From the NCBI GenBank assembly GCA_029379385.1, contig CM055612.1:18414001-18478000 (forward strand): a stretch of 64,000 nucleotides of DNA, given 5' to 3'. Every line of letters starts with the position of its first letter. The first letter of the stretch is position 1. The position numbers and the translations under genes were made by a program. Source of the DNA: Quillaja saponaria. Lineage: Eukaryota; Streptophyta; Magnoliopsida; Fabales; Quillajaceae. This document shows, in pieces, positions 47,881 through 59,600 of the stretch. Below the pieces are notes generated by a model. That model worked only from the letters and a program-made list of their open reading frames with translations, was not told where the DNA came from and ran no database searches.

Positions 47881-48959
47881 GAAAATGTATAAAAGAAAAT
47901 TAAAACTTGTGTCTTTAGATTTTTATCAATTTAGTCTCAAGTAAATATGATTGTAAAATCAAAATTCTCAAAACTGATAATGGCAAAAAATTATATTATA
48001 TACATATTTTAGATAAGAAAATAAGTTCATTAAGAAAGAAGTGTGTAGTACATCGAGGAGGACAAGAAGTCCTAGTAAGCAAAACATTTAACATAGAAAG
48101 AGACAATGTCAAGTATCCAAGCAATACAAGCAAAGAAGACCCGATCAACTTTCTTAAAGTCATAAATTCCACATAGTAGGAGCGAAGTGACCTAGGACCA
48201 GCAAAAATACCTCTGTAGAAGCTGGAGAGCCTATCCTATGATAGGATGCTAAAGAGTTAAATGGCTCTTCTTCTACATTCAACTTATCATTTAACTCACC
48301 CATCAATTACAAGTTCAATATCTACATGTTCAACAACAAGCGAAGAAAAAGATAGGCAAACATATAAGTTGAAGGCTCAAAATTATTTTTGTATTATACA
48401 ATATCAAAATAATATTGCCTACAATATACAATCTGAATCTTAAGACAACTATCAAGTAATTAAGAAGTAACTAACTATATAGGTTGAAGATTTTAATCCT
48501 AGAAAGCCTACAACTGGGATTCTCCAACAATTACAACTTTAGGCATTGGAATCAATAAAAAAAAAAAAGTTGAAGCCAAAATAAAGACATTGAGCCCACT
48601 TATTGACCCTGCAAACATGCATACAGGTCGTCAAATACTAATAGACTAATTTAATAGAAAAATATACAAATAGATTGGGTTTCTCATAATAAATACCTTC
48701 AATTGATCGATTAAGTTATTGTTTAAAGGTTTAATTAGTACCCAAACTATTCAGTGTTATGCCCAACAATCTAGTTTGGGTTGTGGAAGAAAGGATGTAG
48801 TGGAGCACGGTGGACGACAACGGTCTTCCTCAATGGTCACTGTGGCAAAGGGTAGACGATGACGGTGGGCCTGGATGGAAAGGGGGAAGGGATCAAGGCC
48901 GATTTTAGAAATGGAAAAAGAGGGGGAAAGAAAATTTATGGGTTAGGGTTTCAATCGGA
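47881..48959. other. Spacer, no gene recognised
   Basis: Mixed AT-rich and medium-complexity sequence. A G-rich patch at 48780-48960 has no recognisable reading frame. It may be the interior of the CACTA-type relic that ends at 49218. Confidence 0.4.
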
Positions 48960-49218
48960 GAAAGTATATGAATTAAGTGATAGATACAGATACCTAATTA
49001 TTGCAAACGCAGATATGAAAATATGTAGATTTAGATAACTTGTAAAAAATGGCATAAAATTAAATTATTATGTGTCTGCAAAATATTATCAGCGTCTGCA
49101 TTTAAATTTGTTAGTTTATTATTTATATTTGCAAAATTACAGATGCAAATAGTTATTATCTGTGTTTACATGTTTGAGTTTGTCAAAAGGTAAACATAGA
49201 TACTGTAATTTTGTAGTG
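48960..49218 (-). mobile_element. CACTA (EnSpm)-type transposon end
   Basis: At 49218 the minus strand starts CACTACAAAATTACAGTAT, the canonical outer end of plant CACTA elements. Inside are repeated subterminal motifs in both orientations (variants of GCAGAT, ATCTGTGTTTAC and GTCTGC at 48994, 49073, 49094, 49141, 49168), as expected for binding sites of the element's transposase. No matching left end starting CACTAC was found, so the element is truncated or its far end is degraded. Confidence 0.6.
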
Positions 49219-49237
49219 AATTTTATATTATTTCTAT

Positions 49238-49678
49238 AAGGGTCTATTTGAGAGTTTGAAAGAAGAAAAAAGTGTACCAAATGTTAATAGAGAAAAAGTA
49301 ATATTTATTATTTTTTTCATTTGAGAGTTTAAAAAATGAAGGAAAAGGAAATAAGATGATAAGATATATTTTTTGTCTATAAATAGAGGAGAAATGAGAG
49401 AAAATGATATGTTATTATATAATTTTATGATTATATTCTTAAAATATTTTATTTCCGTATTAATAGATATTTGATAGAAATAAAGAGTGTATTTTGTTAC
49501 TAGAGAAAAAAAAATTATAATATATTTTATTCTCTCCCTCCAAATCTTCTCAATTTGGAGGAATTAAAAAAAATCTTCTCCCCTCCATTTTCTCTTCATA
49601 TTTTAAAAAACAAAAATACTCAAACCAAATAAAATGTATAATATCCTCTCCTCAATTTTCCTCCATCCAAATAAACCA
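49238..49678. mobile_element. Possible MITE (GGGTYTATTTGG type)
   Basis: Left GGGTCTATTTGAGAGTTTG and right CCTCCATCCAAATAAACC are imperfect inverted ends of a common plant MITE type. The inside is AT-rich with purine-rich stretches that pair loosely with the pyrimidine-rich stretches of the other arm. Target duplication not convincing. Confidence 0.4.
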
Positions 49679-50839
49679 TATTTGTTAATCTTATGAATTA
49701 GAAGATATATTATAAATTTATGCTATGAGTTAAATTTTCCACTATATCTATTTGTTAGCTTAATGAATATAATAATACTTTTTATTAACTATATTTTATA
49801 TATGCCAATAATTATAAAACATATATGAATATACATGATTTACTAGCAATACATATATCATTAAAATTAATAAGTAAATAAATAATTGTCCTTGTTTTCA
49901 TGCAGTACATCAGCAATGGTATTACTGTTCAAATATATATTATACTCAGTAATCTTCATCCATCACGTTAGTTGGCTTTTTGTGACAATTATGATTAACT
50001 TTCGGCTGAGTAATTTGAAATCTTCAAACCAACCCATCATGATATCTTTATGAATATCACCACCAAATACAAAAGGCAAAAAAAAGAAGAAAAAAGAACC
50101 GCGTACTTGACACAAACAAATAGACAAAACATTGGAAAAAAAATAAATTCAAAGAAAAATATTTCCAAAAATTAAGTTCCCCTATTTGCATATACAAATC
50201 ATTATTCATTTCTAATGATTACATAAGGAGTTTAGATATTTAATGAGTACCGAGCTGTACTTTCATTATTACAAGTTTCATTGATGTAAAATCATGTTCA
50301 TGCAAATTAAGTTTAAAATTTTGCATATACAAACCATGAAAAATATTTTTAATAATTAAATTCCCCCTAACCATGTTTATGCAAAAGCTTAAAATTTTGG
50401 AAAATACATTATGCGGCATATTTTTTCAAAATTTTTATTATCTTATTGGGATTGCATCAATGTATCCAGTGTTTGTTTTGTTTGATTTATGATTTTTTTT
50501 TTTTTTTTGAAAAAGTAGACACCTTTTTCAGTTAACAAAATATGATTAAGGTGAGATTCTATGCACGTGACAAATCGGCACACGCCTGCACGAATCTCTT
50601 GTAAAATAATGAGTGTGTTCAGTATTCTTAAGAGATATAATCGTATGTGAGATGATCTCCTTATGCAAAATACTTCTAGTAACTCTCCATGAGATAAAAT
50701 AAAATGAATATAAGTATTAAAAACAAGTAGAGAGATTTTATTATTATTATTATTTTCTTTTGTGTTGGATGAAAAAAAAATGTCATTTATGATAGGGTTT
50801 CAGGGTGTACACTTTTTGCCAATGACATTTCATATTGCT
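49679..50839. other. AT-rich spacer, no gene recognised
   Basis: Long A/T runs, no coding content, no clear repeat ends. Confidence 0.5.
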
Positions 50840-51346
50840 AGACAAGATTTGAACAGGTCTAAATTTTAAGCTAGTATAGAGAACCACATTAGAATTTACA
50901 ACTTTTAGATTAAGCCAAGTGAAAATCAAGTATATAAAGTGTAAATTTAGTAGCTAGAGGAAGCTAGACTGAACTAATTTTGAATGGTTATGAACTCTCG
51001 ATTAATGAAGTATTTAAGTATCTAGATTCGTTTTTTACAAAAAGATGACACAATTAAGCATGATGTAAGACATAAAATTAAAGCATGATAGATGAAGTGG
51101 TAAATTGTCTCACAAGTTTGATGTGATTCTAAATGTTCGATTAGATTGAAAAAAAATTTTATAACACTGTCGTAGACTAGTTTTATTATATAGCTTTAAA
51201 TATTGAGTAGTTAAAAAGTAATATTCCCATAAGATGATACTATTTGAAATGTGAATGTTGAGATACATAAAAAGATTGAGGTCGCACCAATTGAAAAAAA
51301 TATAAGAGAGAAGAACGTATGGTTATTTGGACATATCCAACATAGC
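50840..51346 (+). pseudogene. RTE-type LINE reverse transcriptase C-terminal relic
   Basis: Across several frame breaks and many stops the plus strand keeps, in order, FRLSQVKIKYIKCKFS (50910), EVFKYLDSF (51010), HDVRHKIKA, MKW, CDSKCSIRL (51120) and VAPIEKNIREKNVWLFGHIQ (51280-51340). This is the end of the plant RTE-clade LINE reverse transcriptase (consensus F-K-Y-L-G-S, D-I-x-H-R-I, M-K-W, L-K-G-K-F-Y, P-I-x-x-K-x-R-E-x-R-L-R-W-F-G-H-V). Very old and non-functional. Confidence 0.75.
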
Positions 51347-51706
51347 AAGGGTGTGCAAAAACCCGCCAATCTAGGACTAACCCACCTGAAATTTGACTAC
51401 ATGTAAATGTTAGATTTTAACTTATTTTTTAATATTTATTATGATTTTAGTTTTTAATTATACTTTTTGATGTTAAATATTTTAATATTTAGTTTAAAAT
51501 TTTATAAGTTAATATTTTTTTTATAAATATTTTGAACCTTAACATAGGTTAAAAATAATTATCAATTATAAAATTTTTAACTTGACCCACTCAAATTTTA
51601 TATTGGGTAAAAAAAATTTTCACTCTCCCACCTGACTTTTAAAGGGGGTAAAATTTCAGTCCACCCAATTTGGTTGGGTTGGGTCTTCACTTTGCTCGAC
51701 CTACCT
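51347..51706. mobile_element. hAT-like element at the end of the LINE relic
   Basis: Begins AGGGTGTGCAAAAACCCG and ends near GGTTGGGTTGGGTC...GCTCGACCTACC, the pattern of short hAT-type repeats rich in CCCAC/GGGTTGGG. It interrupts the LINE reading right after its WxFGHIQ motif. No matching 8-bp duplication found, so the right end is approximate. Confidence 0.4.
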
Positions 51707-52700
51707 CGTTGTATTCATTGAAATGAAAATGAAAGTAAAATGATTCAAGTGAAAAACCTAAACTCAATGAAATCACAGAGAAAATAATTGAACCTTTGCG
51801 TTTTCTTTTAAAATGTGAAAAAAATAAAAAAAAATAATCAGATTTGAAATTGACTTAACATTGTATTTAAAATTTTCAATTCAATTCATTAAAATGATTT
51901 TTTTTTTATTTGAAAGAAAAACTACTTATAAAATTTATTTCAGTTCTCTTATTTAAAACAAGTGAAAATTTTATTTTAATTTGAGTATTTTTACTACTTT
52001 CAAATTTTTTTTAATAAAACTAACATTGAACTAAAAATATAAAAACTGAGAGAATAGGTATTGTTCAATAAACAAAAGATAAATTGAGAAGAAAAGAAAT
52101 TGAAGTTAACTAGGTAAGTATGTGAGATGAAGTATTGATGGGTTTTTCATCGATTTATCTAAATTTAATATAATATATAATATGAAAAATACAAAAATAG
52201 TTTAAGATGAGATAAAATAATAATTTATTTTCAATAAATTTATAAAATATATATATTTTTTATTAAGTGACTTAAGATATTTTCTCAAAAATAATAATTG
52301 TATATTAAATATTACTGAAATTATGATTAATTACTATCATAACAAATAATTTAACAAATACATTTAAATAAAATTTAACTTATTTTAAAATTTAACTTAT
52401 TTAGCATTGAATTTAAAATTCGACAAATACTAATTTTAAATTATTTTCCCGACAAAGATCTTCTAGAAACTATCGAAATCTCAATCAATCCTCGATAGCT
52501 TTAAGAATTATCGGGTTCTCATAATTAAAAAAAGACAACCCAACTCAGGAATAGATAAGTTATCCGACCCATATACTCTCGAGTATGTCACAGACCAATA
52601 AAATGTTGTTCACAATTCACACGAGCGGACGGTTTCTAATTGTTCCACGCCAGCAATCAATACGAAAACGCGTAAAGCGTGACAATGGAAATACGGGCTG
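51707..52700. other. AT-rich spacer upstream of the CCCH gene
   Basis: A/T-rich to about 52430, then more complex sequence toward the promoter. No gene or repeat end recognised. Confidence 0.5.
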
Positions 52701-52723
52701 AGGCCGTTTCTAAAGATAACCAA

Positions 52724-52731
52724 CACGTGGC
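52724..52731 (+). promoter_or_regulatory. G-box/ABRE (CACGTGGC) in the CCCH gene promoter
   Basis: CACGTGGC about 200 bp upstream of a TATA-like ATAAATAAA (52928-52936). CACGTGGC is the classic abscisic-acid response element bound by bZIP factors. It agrees with the stress-regulated expression known for SZF-type genes, though function here is inferred. Confidence 0.6.
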
Positions 52732-52927
52732 GGTATCATTCTAGGGCGGTTTGATATTATTCTACCGGGTCCCACATGAATATAATTTTGTATTTGGTTG
52801 AATTCCAATTCGAATTTGAGTTTCATTTAGGAGGGTTTTTTCTTATTTTTTATTTTTTTCTAAAAAAATAAAGTTGGACGGAGGAGCCGGTGAGTAGGTT
52901 CGTAGGCTCGACTTTTTGACCCAGACC

Positions 52928-52936
52928 ATAAATAAA
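52928..52936 (+). promoter_or_regulatory. TATA-like element of the CCCH gene
   Basis: ATAAATAAA, followed by a CT-rich leader (52950-52990) and a spliced 5' UTR. It is the only TATA-like string in the right place before the leader. Confidence 0.5.
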
Positions 52937-53079
52937 GGGAAGAAAAGTCTCTAAAGTCTTCTCAACTCTATTTCTCAACTTTCAACTTTGGTGGCTTACT
53001 AAGTTAAATATCCAAGGAGAAAAACCAGAGCGTGGGTTGCTGAATCTGCTTGTTCTTTCGTTCAATTCTGTATTACAAG

Positions 53080-53603
53080 GTAGTAGTATTCTTGTTGATG
53101 TTCCATCCCTTTTGTTGTTTATTTTATTCAATTTTGATATCGGGTCTGAGTTTTAGTTTTAAGGGCTGGTTGTTTTCTGGGACGAAAATCTATTGCTTGG
53201 TTGGTAAGAAAAATGTCAAAGAAGAATAAATATATGGAAAATTGTGAGGAAGAACGTATGTAGTTGATTTTGTAACAATTTTCTGTTTCTTCTCTTGCCT
53301 GGATTTGGAAAATATTTGTCAAAGTTATGGTATGAATAACTAAAAAGACTTAAAATTTATCACAAGACTTGAATTGAATTGAATTGTTGTTACAAAATTT
53401 TGGTGATGTATGAATTTGTAAAGAGAACTGATCTGTATCTCTCTCCTTTTTCTATCATGAAGCGCAAAAAAGGTTGAATCTTTTTTCGTTTTTGTTCTTT
53501 TATATGAAACCTTTTCAGGATGTTCTTTTCTTTTTTTATTCTAAATAAACATCATCTCTGGTGGAATAGCATTTTAAACTTTTTTTCTGTCATAATCTTG
53601 CAG
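53080..53603 (+). other. Intron in the 5' UTR of the CCCH gene
   Basis: Donor AAG|GTAGTA at 53079/53080 and acceptor TTGCAG|ATAG at 53603/53604, with a T-rich tract before the acceptor. It lies 39 bp upstream of the start codon. Leader introns are common in this family; this one is predicted from splice signals only. Confidence 0.6.
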
Positions 53604-53642
53604 ATAGTAGATTCTGTGAAGGTCTGAGACGGGAAGCATTCC

Positions 53643-55712
53643 ATGTGCTGTGGTTCCAAGAGGAAACCTACTCAATCAGGTTTCACCATGGAGGGTGAAT
53701 TTGGGAAACAAGAAGGACTGGGTAATAAATTATCTGTGTTGCTTGAATTTTCTGCGGTGAATGATCTAATGGGTTTCAGAAATTCTGTGGAACAAGAGGG
53801 TCAAGATGTTGATAAGTTGAGTTTGTGGTATGGAAGGAGAGTTGGTTCAAAGAAAATGGGTTTTGAGGAGAGGACACCCCTCATGATTGCTGCTATGTTT
53901 GGAAGCAAAGATGTGTTGTGTTATATCCTCGAAACAGGACGTGCTGATGTTAATAGGATTTGTGGCTCTGATGGGGCTACTGCCCTCCACTGTGCCGTTG
54001 CCGGGGGATCTGCTTCTTCGCCTGAGGTCGTAAAGCTCCTGCTCGACGCATCCGCTGATGCTAATTCTATTGATGCTAATGGTAATCGTCCCATTGATGT
54101 GATTGCTACTGCTAATTCTACCTTAAGTTCAAGGAAGCGATTGCTACGGATCATATTAGAGGGTGGAAATGGTTTTGGAGAGGCATGTCTTTTGTCTGAG
54201 CAAACTGCTGCCCTGAGGGATGATCAGCAACAGATAGATGTGGCCACACCTTGGGTTTTGAAAGACGGGACAGAGAAGAAAGAGTATCCTCTTGATCTCT
54301 CTCTTCCAGACATAAAGACTGGAATATATGGAACTGATGAGTTTAGGATGTATACATTTAAAGTGAAGCCTTGTTCAAGAGCTTACTCTCATGATTGGAC
54401 CGAGTGCCCCTTTGTTCACCCAGGGGAAAATGCAAGGCGGCGTGATCCACGAAAATATCATTATAGCTGCGTCCCTTGCCCTGAGTTTCGGAAGGGGTCA
54501 TGTAGGCAGGGAGATGCCTGTGAGTATGCACATGGTATTTTTGAGTGCTGGCTTCACCCTGCGCAGTATAGGACTCGGCTCTGCAAGGATGAAACTGGAT
54601 GCAACAGGAGGGTTTGTTTTTTCGCTCACAAAGCTGAAGAGCTTCGCCCCTTGTATGCTTCTACGGGTTCTGCTGTGCCATCTCCCAGATCATTCTCAGC
54701 CACTTCTTCACTCGGGATGGGATCACTCAGCCCTCTTTCCCTTGGGTCTTCATCTGTTCTGATGTCCTCAAATTCCACTCCGCCTTTGAGTCCCTCAGGA
54801 GTGTCTTCACCAATGGGTGGAAACATGTGGCAGAGCCAGTCTAACATGCCAATCCCTACGTTGCAGCTCCCTGGCAGCAGATTGAAAACTGCACTGAATG
54901 CTAGAGATATTGACTTAGAGATTGAATTGCTTGGACTTGAAAATCGACGCAGGCAGCAGATTTTGATGGATGAGATATCTAATCTTTCCTCCCCATCCGG
55001 CTGGAACAATGCCATGCCACATAGTCCATCTTTTGCTTCCTCGGGTGACCGTGCTGGGGAGTTAAATAGGCTTGGAGGAATGAAGCCTACTAACCTTGAA
55101 GACATTTTTGGATCACTTGACCCATTGACTTTTTCTCAATTACAGGGACTCTCACTAGATGCCGTGGCATCTCAGTTGCAATCTCCCACTGGGATCCAAA
55201 TGCAACATAATGGGAATCAGCAGCTGCGAAGCTACTCTACCAGCCTTTCAACCTCTCCACCACCACCATCAGTGGCATCAGTTTTGAATTCGAGATCTGC
55301 TGCCTTTTCAAAGCGGAGCCAGAGTTTCATTGAGCGAAGTGTAGTGAACCGTCATTCTGGCCTTTCTTCACCAGTTGCTTATGCAGCTGTGAAGCCTTCT
55401 GCTATCTCAGATTGGGGATCCCCAGATGGTAAATTGGACTGGGGTATCCAGAGAGAAGAGCTCAATAAGCTGAGAAAATCAGCTTCTTTTGGATTTCGAA
55501 GCAATAGCAGTATAAAAGCCACAGTGCCAGCAGCTGCTGATGAGCTAGATGTGTCTTGGGTTCATTCCCATGTGGAAGACTGCCCACCTACAAAATCGGG
55601 TCAGTTTAATATTGAGGAGCAGCAGCAATGCCATATTGACAATGGAAGTTCAGATATGCTTCCAGCTTGGGTAGAGCAATTGTACATGGAGCAGGAGCAG
55701 ATGGTGGCGTAG
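53643..55712 (+). CDS. Ankyrin plus tandem CCCH zinc-finger protein (SZF1/SZF2, RR-TZF type)
   Basis: Intronless 689-residue frame. The plant arginine-rich tandem CCCH family binds RNA or acts on transcription in salt, ABA and defence responses, moving between nucleus and cytoplasmic granules. Ankyrin-type repeats lie at about 78-155 ([22 protein letters not shown]). The arginine-rich motif with conserved [17 protein letters not shown] is at about 256-272. Zinc finger 1 is C279-X7-C287-X5-C293-X3-H297 and finger 2 is C314-X5-C320-X4-C325-X3-H329, separated by 16 residues, the diagnostic spacing. The serine/proline-rich C-terminal half includes [14 protein letters not shown] (about 420-433) and [19 protein letters not shown] and AWVEQLY near the end, like SZF1/SZF2. 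Start chosen at 53643 because MCCGSKRK is the family N-terminus. No frameshift. It is convergent with the gene at 56654. SZF2 is suggested by its position next to SMXL and PLC; TZF9-type relatives cannot be fully excluded. Confidence 0.95.
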   Translation: MCCGSKRKPTQSGFTMEGEFGKQEGLGNKLSVLLEFSAVNDLMGFRNSVEQEGQDVDKLSLWYGRRVGSKKMGFEERTPLMIAAMFGSKDVLCYILETGRADVNRICGSDGATALHCAVAGGSASSPEVVKLLLDASADANSIDANGNRPIDVIATANSTLSSRKRLLRIILEGGNGFGEACLLSEQTAALRDDQQQIDVATPWVLKDGTEKKEYPLDLSLPDIKTGIYGTDEFRMYTFKVKPCSRAYSHDWTECPFVHPGENARRRDPRKYHYSCVPCPEFRKGSCRQGDACEYAHGIFECWLHPAQYRTRLCKDETGCNRRVCFFAHKAEELRPLYASTGSAVPSPRSFSATSSLGMGSLSPLSLGSSSVLMSSNSTPPLSPSGVSSPMGGNMWQSQSNMPIPTLQLPGSRLKTALNARDIDLEIELLGLENRRRQQILMDEISNLSSPSGWNNAMPHSPSFASSGDRAGELNRLGGMKPTNLEDIFGSLDPLTFSQLQGLSLDAVASQLQSPTGIQMQHNGNQQLRSYSTSLSTSPPPPSVASVLNSRSAAFSKRSQSFIERSVVNRHSGLSSPVAYAAVKPSAISDWGSPDGKLDWGIQREELNKLRKSASFGFRSNSSIKATVPAAADELDVSWVHSHVEDCPPTKSGQFNIEEQQQCHIDNGSSDMLPAWVEQLYMEQEQMVA

Positions 55713-56653
55713 ATGCAACATTAAACCCCACTTTGGCTCCTTATGTAACTTTAACAAGTCTTTTGTTTGCTAATTTTTTGAATTCTTATATTTATGCATT
55801 CATTCCATTTATGTGGAGTAATGTGGAGAAAGAAATGCAAATTGAACACAATGGAGTTAACATTAAAGTTGGGCTGGATGAAATGTTTCTGCTCAGGGTA
55901 TTGTAAGGTTCGTAGGACTCATAATTCCAATTTTTTTTTTCCAGATTTCTTCTTCCTTTTTTGTCTACGACATATGTTTTAGATTTTACTTGTATACCCC
56001 TTATATTCCACGTATCCCTTTCTGAGTTTATGTTACTTCGGCATAAGATATTAATTTGTTCCATGATTCAAGATGGCTGAAACACTGAGATAGCTTATGG
56101 AGCACTAAGAAAAAGCATCCCAAAAACCTTACAACTTTTCTTGTTGGAAAATTTATAGTGGCATGAGCACTAGAGGAAAGAGAATTAAGTCATCTAGATT
56201 AAGAATAACTTTGATTCTCTTGTATTGAAAGTTCTATTCTATTAGTCTTATTAGAAAAATTAGGGAATTATCCGTGCCTAACTGCACGAGATGATTAGTT
56301 ATTATAAAATAATAATAAGTTAGTATTTTTAAGTTTACATAGTGCATAATAAAAAGAATAAATTTATATTATGATATTCTTTGGAACATGCTGCCTATGA
56401 CCAACTTTGTCAAGAAATACTCAATCATCAATGCAGTGTTGTAAAAGTTGACATTAGTATACAAACTTTTTGATAATTTCTAGAGCTTCTAGCAGGAAAG
56501 CTATAAGGCAAAGCCTAATTATACAACAATTTTATTTTACAAATAGAGAGACTAACAAAAAGCAGGTTTATTGCACATCAGACTAACAATGTAATATGAT
56601 TTACAAATTGAAATTAAGAAAGAAAGGAAAAAAAGAGAGTAAAACTTTCGGAA
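55713..56653. other. Convergent intergenic region
   Basis: Holds the 3' UTR of the CCCH gene (T-rich, to about 56050) and, on the other strand, the 3' UTR of the gene ending at 56654. No further coding content; frames at 55667-55906 and 55794-55982 are random. Confidence 0.6.
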
Positions 56654-59600
56654 TCAGAAGCCAAATATTCTATATCTCAGTCTTTTATGTATTTCTTTAA
56701 GTTGATTTTGTAGTACCCTTACTTGATGATAGAATTCATGCAGGAACCTGTAATAAGCAGGATCATAAGTTGACTGGCCATTTAACAATCAACCACAAAT
56801 GTTTGAAAGCATATACATGAGATTTTTGTAAAGAACTCTTCCGCCAATTAAAGCTTTTTAAGATGTCAATTCATTACTCACCAATACATGTGCCAATGAT
56901 ACATATTATATGAAAGCATGCAAATTAAATTACTAATAGGAAAAACATCACTTCATGAAAAAAGTTGTATGAGTTGAAAGAAGCACAGCATATTGGATGA
57001 AGAGTTTGGCTTCAACATATGCTGAACAAGTCCTTTTCTTATACCTCTCCTGCACATCAGATCAAAAAAAGCAGCAATAACTGAATCAGAATCTTAGGTC
57101 CTGCATGTATGCGACCAACGTATTATATGTGTGTCAAACATCTGTAGACAATAGTCAATTTAAAAAATAAAGTCTGAAGTCAATGAAAAAAAGATGAGAA
57201 GCCAGTATAATTTTGTAAGGTACATGAGTTCAAATTGCACACCAATCATCAATCAACAATAAGTTGCTCATTCAATTTAATTAATGACAAAAGTTGAGGT
57301 TCTATTTTTTTTTTTGTTAATGCATGTTGGCTCTCAATTAATGCACTGATTTTGTATTGTGAAAAAGGGAAAACTTTCAACTTTAATTTTATGGGGTTAA
57401 TCCTCACTTGGTTTTTTTTTTCCATACTAAAAGAACTGGGATCTTAGATTAAGGAATTGGTTTCAGCATATACATGACCAACATCCTATAGATTTTCCTC
57501 TCACAACATCATATAGATGTTCTTCTCACAACTCTCTGCACATCAATACAAGTATAAAAAGTTACCGATAGCAAGAAAGAATGCTAGAAAGAGTGCTTGG
57601 CTTGATTTTTGTTGCATCATAAGCTAAAAAAGCTATAAATAGTACATTAAAAAGCATTGAACCAAGCAACATCTCATGATTTAGGTAATAACATGAATAA
57701 CCAAATATCATAACACGATATAAAAGTTAAGTAAGTTACTTTTACTTTTGTTTTTAATAAACTTAAAAGCAGTGGTAAAATAGGTAATAACAATTTGACA
57801 AACTTATAAAATGCAAGGTGTTCTGCTTATATTGCAGGTCAAGCTATAAAAAAATCAACCAAATCCAGTTTACCAATTCAATCTTTTTGCTTACATCAAT
57901 CATCCATACAATCTTTTTGCTTTTGTTAATTTTTGAACCTAAATTTTTCTTTCTTTGTAAATTCTTTCTTTATTCAGATGTAACTGGTAGAACTCAATCA
58001 AATGATAAAAAAAAAAAAATCACCTTGCAAATTAAAAAAAAACTGCTTCCAAAAGAAGTTTTTCTCATAATCTAACATTTCATAGGTTCCTGCAAATTGT
58101 AGTAGATGATAGTTGCAGCCAAAAAACGCATTCTGCATAAACAACTTACTTAAGTGCATAATTGTTTTTTAACATTGTGCTGAGCATCTGCGTTTTGATT
58201 AAAAAATGAAGTGGAACAAATTGGTAGAGATTTAACAGTTGACTAAAGTATAATAATTGAGAAAAAACTGTTTATTATCTAAAGCATGATATCATAAATG
58301 TTGAGAAAAAATTTACTAAAAAGAATAATATAATTGCAACATATCATAATTATTAAACCCCAAGTGGCGTTGCTTTTTAGTAGCACCTGCGGCCAGCACA
58401 GATGCATGCTTCACCAATGGTGCTTCCCTAACAACACTATATGCTCAAAGTTATTATCATTCAAACTAAAAAAAAAGGAATACACACATCTTTATCACAA
58501 TTTCCTTAACTATAAGAAATAACTGTGATAATTAATGCAGATAAAAGGATACCCTAAAGTAAGAAAGGAGTTGGTAAGACCATCTCTTGTTTTAGATCCA
58601 AGAACATCATCAAATATGAGAGGTAAGTAGATAATAAATAGCTTATTTAAAATCTGCATCTTTCTTAAAGTAGTATTGAGGTAGAAACATAACTATGTAT
58701 TATAGTAGATAACTGGATGATGAAGAAATACCAGCGACGTACGACATCTTCTAGTCTATTCATAAGCACTTGCAATAGAATGACAGTCTCTTGTCGTGAC
58801 ATTATTTTCTGCTGAACATTGATATGTTATTACAGGCTCTTAAGCCTTCTTTTAATATGAGCATTATGTCCAATAATACAAAATAATAATAATATTAATC
58901 CAAATATTATTTAAGTTCATCTATCATCTAACATGTTTTCACCAATCTCTTTTGAGTATTTATGCTCGGGAATCTTAAAATACACCATAGCAAATAAGCA
59001 ATGGTAGGAGAATCACAATGTTTAATTACAAAGAGTTATGTCAGTAGAATGAGAAAGATAGGAACAGAAAAACTTACATGCAATGTAAACTGAACTATCC
59101 AGACACCAAACATCCTACACCCTTCACCCCCTGTTGCCATCATCATTTATATCTTCTCTTTAACTACTGAAATTTGAGTAACACCAAGCAATAAAGAAGT
59201 CAATTCATTAGTTTGAATCATAAATGATGAGTTATAATTAAATAGCTAACCAAACAAACCAGTAAATAAAATGAAAATATAAATTAACATATAACTGTTT
59301 CAGCTTCATTAGCATCACAATCCCCAAGACCACTTATTTTTAGGGGACCTAATTCAGTCATCTCCCAATAAGCTCATAAAGAGAAGTACTATCATAGATT
59401 TTTGTGCAACAGAAGAAAAAAATTTAACAATAAGCACATAAAGAACACGCTTCTCAAAATTCACGAATGATTTTTTTTTTCAGCTTCTAATAAGCTCATG
59501 CATGGTTATACTCAAAGGTGAGTGTATAATATATAAGGAAGTTACCACCTTCAAAAGGTACACACTGGAAATTTCAGCATGCTTAAATATATGAAAGCAA

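Noticed and set aside
54391..55105. Open frames overlapping the CCCH gene (123 codons plus strand, 159 codons minus strand)
   Set aside because: Shadows of the 689-codon frame in other frames; they carry no motif of their own.
57390..57535. Possible extra exon on the minus strand after an acceptor-like GATGTGCAG
   Set aside because: In the phase demanded by the preceding exon it stops after two codons; it looks like a decayed relative of the border at 57050 rather than a used exon.
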